From positions 1-9,115 of the forward strand of contig CABSMV010000080.1 of assembly GCA_902478935.1 (NCBI GenBank): a stretch of DNA of 9,115 nt, read 5' to 3'. Each line of letters opens with the position of its first letter. The stretch's first letter is position 1. This DNA is from an uncultured Collinsella sp. (GTDB taxonomy: Bacteria; Actinomycetota; Coriobacteriia; Coriobacteriales; Coriobacteriaceae). Below the pieces are notes generated by a model. The model was given only the letters and a program-made list of their open reading frames with translations. It did not search any database and was not told the DNA's origin. Shown here one piece after another: positions 5,666 through 9,115 of this stretch. The position numbers were made by a program, and so were the translations under genes.

Positions 5666-8600
5666 ATGTACGTTCCACACCCCCGTATCCGTAGGCTGTC
5701 GAAAATCCCGCTTGTTGGGACGGCGGCGCTTGCTGCGTTGATCGCCACGAGCGTCGCCTGCTTCACGGCCACGCCCCAGGTTGCCCAGGCGGCAGACGCG
5801 CCCGCAATCACCGATATGACCGAGCAGGATTATCAAGCCCTGGGTCTGGGCACGAGCGAGGACATTCCGGCCGATACCGTTGGCCCCTATTCCACTGATA
5901 CCCCCACGACGTTTGCCACGCGCAGCGAGGTCTATATGGCAGCTAACGGTAGCCATGGCAATCGCTACACTCTGCGCGACAAGCTCGAGAACGTCGAGCG
6001 CGGTGACATTGGCGGCAGCAGCAAACTCACCGATGGCTATGGAAGTGTGTGGGGCGCCGCAAAGTTCTGGCAAAACGTCAACAACTTCGATACGAACAGC
6101 GATCTCTACAAGCATAGCGACTACGGTGGCGGCACCTGGTCGTACCTAAGCAACAATGAGTCCTCAACAGTACTCGCCAACGACAACAACGGTTTCTCGG
6201 GCATTCACGCCACGAGTGTTGAGTTCTGCAGCGACGCCAGCACGGGCAAAAAGAGCCGCGTTGCCGAGCTCCGTGCCTACGGCGACAGTTCCTCCACGAC
6301 GATTGACGGCAAGTCATACGCCGGAAAGGTTGAACTGGTCCTCTACTCGTTTAGCAACGGGCGTACGCGCACTCTCGACACACACCTGCCGGTGACGGTC
6401 AACACTAATATGATGTACGAAGGCCGTTTTAAGTACCTGGATGCCGGTTACCTGCAAGAGCACGACGCCGTCTTTGATGTCGAGGCGGGCGATGTCGATG
6501 GCGACGGCGTCGACGAGCTTTTTGTCTACGCGGGCTGCTATGTCGACGAGAACGGCGTGCGCAAGGCTGTAGTCGACATGTATGACTTGGAGGGCGGCAA
6601 CTGGAAGCAAAGCGTCGTCAAGATCGATGCCGGTAACGCCGCGGACTACACCACGCACAACAAGGGCGGGAACGACTCCTGGACGCAGCTTCAGTCAGCT
6701 CCTGTCGTTTCGCTAGCGGCCGGCGACCTCGATCGCGATTTTTGCGATGACCTCGCCATCGTGGTCTCGGCACCCTACGGCAAGAAGAATATTGATAAGT
6801 CGACGCATTGCGAGCTGTTTTCGTGGGATGCATCCAAGGGTGCGCTCGTCCATGTCGATGCTCTGGGCGACGCGGGCGCAATCTCCCTCTCCGCGAACGG
6901 CAAGACCATGGTCGCTGCGAATGCGACGTTCGGCACGTTTGCCGCCTACGATGAAGAAGGAAAGAAGACGGGTGAAACCGTCACGGGCCTTATTCTTGCG
7001 GGCTATGACTGGCAACGCAGCGCTTTTGATTACGGCGCTTCTGACGGCAGCAAGGGGCTGTACGGCGCGCTGTACCGCTACGCGTATTTTGACTCGGAGT
7101 CTGGCGAGTTCAAGCTTTCCGATTGTAAGGAATGCAGAGACGGGCTCCTCGCCTCCTATGGGCTGATGCATGTGCCCAACAGCGCATGGAAGGATAGCGC
7201 TCAGGATAAGCGCTATCCGTGCACCTTGGCGCCTATTGCCCTTGCCACTGCCAACCTTGACGGCCTGTCCGAGCAGCTGGCGGTCGACGAGGTGCTCGTG
7301 GGCGGCGATGTGTTCCGCGACTTTGCCTGCAACACGGCACAGAGTGGGGCTCAGGGCTTGGGGTCCATGGTCGGAACCATGAGCATGAGCGGTCAGCAAT
7401 ACAACAGCAGCAACAAGCATGACCACAAGGGTATAGAGCAGGTGTGGATCAGCGACGTCAAGGCGGGCAGCGTCTCGGGTTCGGACCGCTATAACGAGAG
7501 CTTTATCGCCGTGGTGGGCAAGCACCGCGACGAGGACCTGCGCAAGAACGATGACTACTATTGGATGACCGCCTCGCATTTTTCGCTCGACGAGAACGGA
7601 AAGGTGCGCCGCGGCGAGGAGCAGGTGATTAGCGAGAGCAACCGTCGCGGCACTACCTACGGCACATTTATCTCGCTCGCGCTGCCCGATGTCGACAACG
7701 ACAGCGTCAAGATCACGTACAAGGACCGCTACAAGGTCTATACCAACCCGCGCGTGCTTGCCGTGCTGCAGGATGCGCCCTATGTTGAGGATCTGGAGCA
7801 GGCATACGGCTATCTGGTGTTGGGCGGCACGTCATACGGAGAGGAAAAGGGCACGGGGACATCCCAGGGCTATACCATTGGCGCCGAGTTGGGCGTTGCC
7901 GTCGAGGTGCAGACCGGTCCGCCCCTGGTCGCGATGAATGCTTCAGTCGATTTTGCCGCCGAGGGATGCTATGACTACCGGAGCGAGCGCACGGTCAGCG
8001 CAAGCGTAAGCTATGAGTCGCATGCCGGCGAGGGTGACAAGGCCGTGCTCTACACGATTCCGATGGTCTATTACGAGTATGAGATCGAAAATGAGGAAAC
8101 TGGTGGCAAGGGCGTGATGGCGGCGCCCGTGTCGCTCGGCGCGCAGACCTCGGTCGTTAATGTCGAGGCCTATGACCGCATTGCCAAACAGCACAATATG
8201 ACGCCGCTCAGCTACTTTTTGACCAACCGGTCGGGAGAACCCGGAACCTATCAAACGACGCTCAACGGCGAGACTCCCGTTGGGGATTCCTTTGGCCTGG
8301 GCAAGCCTGGCGTAACGCGCGCCTACACGCACGATGGGTTTAACGGCGCCGCCGCGCAGTCGGGGGCGAGCATTGAGCAGACCATCGAAGTCGAGGAGGG
8401 CAAGGAGCAGGAGCTCGAGCTCGGCTTGACGCTGAACGGCAGCGTTGTCATGGGCGCGAAGCTCGCAAAGCACGAGTTGTTTGGCGGCCTGTGCTTTGGT
8501 GCCAACGCCGGCTTTACTACGGGTAACTCCTCGAGTGAATCGACCGAATACGGCGGCACCGTCGACAACCTGCCCGAGGCCGCGCAGGGCAAGTACGGTT

Positions 8601-9080
8601 TTGTGTGGCGTCTGGGCGTTAACGCGGTGGATGTCGACAAGTTCGAGGCAGACTCGGGCGACAAGCTCGGCACCAAGGACACCGACCAGTTCTGGATCGT
8701 GGGCTATGACGTTAAGGACGTCGAGATGCCCGACGCGCCGGCCGTGACGGGCTTTACGGCAAACGCCGTCGATTCGACCAGCGTTACGTTTAGCTGGGAC
8801 GATGTACTCGCAAACAAGAGTGGCTTTAGCTACGGCGTGGGCATGCTGCAGAGCAATGCGGCGGATGCGGTCGTCAATAGCTGGAAGATTGCCGACAACA
8901 CGCAGACCTCGCTCAAGTGGGATGGGCTGCAGCCCAATACGGAGTATCGATTCGCCATCGCCGCCGTTAAGAATGGATCCACGACCGAAACAGGTATTCG
9001 CTCGGCAATCATCACGGTCAAGACCATGCCCGATGGCATGACGATGACCGTGAGCGGACCTGCGGCGGATGCTGCGGAGG
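5666..9080 (+). CDS. Large secreted protein with FG-GAP/VCBS-like segments and Fn3 domain (3' truncated)
   Basis: Continuously open from ATG 5666 (GAGG six bases upstream) to the end of genuine sequence: 1138 codons, no stop. The signal peptide spans residues 1-42 (MYVPHPRIRRLSK, a hydrophobic core, then VAQA/AD). FG-GAP/VCBS-type segments with acidic Ca-binding-like loops lie at 276-285 (DVDGDGVDEL), 353-363 (GDLDRDFCDDL), 530-538 (NLDGLSEQL) and 675-681 (DVDNDSV). Only the first is a full D-x-D-G-D-G loop. These suggest a beta-propeller lectin- or adhesin-like fold. Residues about 736-810 and 903-972 are rich in alternating Ser/Thr/Val/Gly strands (SVSASVSY-like, GNSSSESTEYGG-like). A fibronectin type III domain follows at about 1024-1120 (VTFSW, LQPNTEYRFAIAAV). 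The product should be exported and extracellular or wall-associated. The anchor is lost with the missing C-terminus. Substrate and role are unknown; adhesion, glycan binding or pore formation are all possible. Confidence 0.88.
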
Positions 9081-9115
9081 CTGTCTCTTATACACATCTG
9101 ACGCTGCCGACGAAC
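9081..9115. other. Nextera (Tn5) sequencing adapter left at contig end
   Basis: Bases 9081-9099 are the 19-bp Tn5 mosaic end in reverse orientation (CTGTCTCTTATACACATCT). Bases 9100-9113 match the reverse complement of the Nextera read-1 adapter tail (GACGCTGCCGACGA). The last two bases would be the beginning of the index. This is library artefact, not genome. Translated forward it gives SYTHLTLPT, and from the minus strand it gives MCIRDS, both familiar contamination peptides. Confidence 0.97.

Noticed and set aside
5692..5767. Lipoprotein signal at the Cys within SVAC of the large secreted protein
   Set aside because: The position three before the Cys is Ser, not a typical lipobox residue, and a better signal peptidase I site (VAQA/AD) follows.
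6713..7579. A 288-codon minus-strand open frame
   Set aside because: It is antisense to the FG-GAP region of the secreted protein, with no ribosome site or domain signal.
7943..9097. A 384-codon minus-strand open frame starting MCIRDS
   Set aside because: Its start codon lies in the sequencing adapter, and the rest is antisense to the secreted-protein gene.

Overview
The window is a contig end from a high-GC bacterium with actinobacterial character: GC-rich wobble positions, Ala/Arg/Asp-rich proteins, clear GAGG/AGGAGG ribosome binding sites and large secreted proteins with Ala-rich signal peptides. The overall style suggests a gut Coriobacteriia, most likely Collinsella or a close relative. 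This is inference; there is no rRNA or marker gene to confirm it.

Layout from left to right. (1) A truncated secreted-protein gene runs off the left edge on the minus strand (253 down to 1). (2) A 215-nt divergent intergenic region holds promoter-like elements for both directions and two dyads. (3) A two-gene operon (469-2325 and 2326-4185) encodes the two halves of a heterodimeric ABC exporter. The ATP-site motifs are degenerate in a complementary way: the first subunit has Asp for the catalytic Glu and Gln for the switch His, and the second has a degenerate signature motif. The pair should therefore form one active and one inactive ATP site. (4) A separately promoted small flavodoxin-fold gene (4313-4864) is preceded by two dyads. 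(5) An 800-nt gene-free stretch (4865-5665) holds a terminator nested inside a 27-bp-armed inverted repeat, then about 7.5 copies of a precisely spaced 62-bp palindromic repeat, then a cluster of shorter related motifs. (6) A very large secreted protein (from 5666, at least 1138 residues) has a signal peptide, four FG-GAP/VCBS-like segments, a beta-rich middle and a fibronectin type III domain. It is cut off by the end of the contig.

The last 35 bases (9081-9115) are not genomic. They are the Nextera/Tn5 mosaic end and adapter left in the assembly, so the true genome sequence ends at 9080. Any ORF reading into or out of this end is partly artificial.

The most unusual element is the 62-bp array at about 5095-5542. 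It is non-coding, since its period is not a multiple of three. It consists of alternating inverted 15-bp arms spaced about 31 bp apart (close to three helical turns), and it lies directly upstream of the large surface-protein gene. I do not recognise it as a described repeat family.
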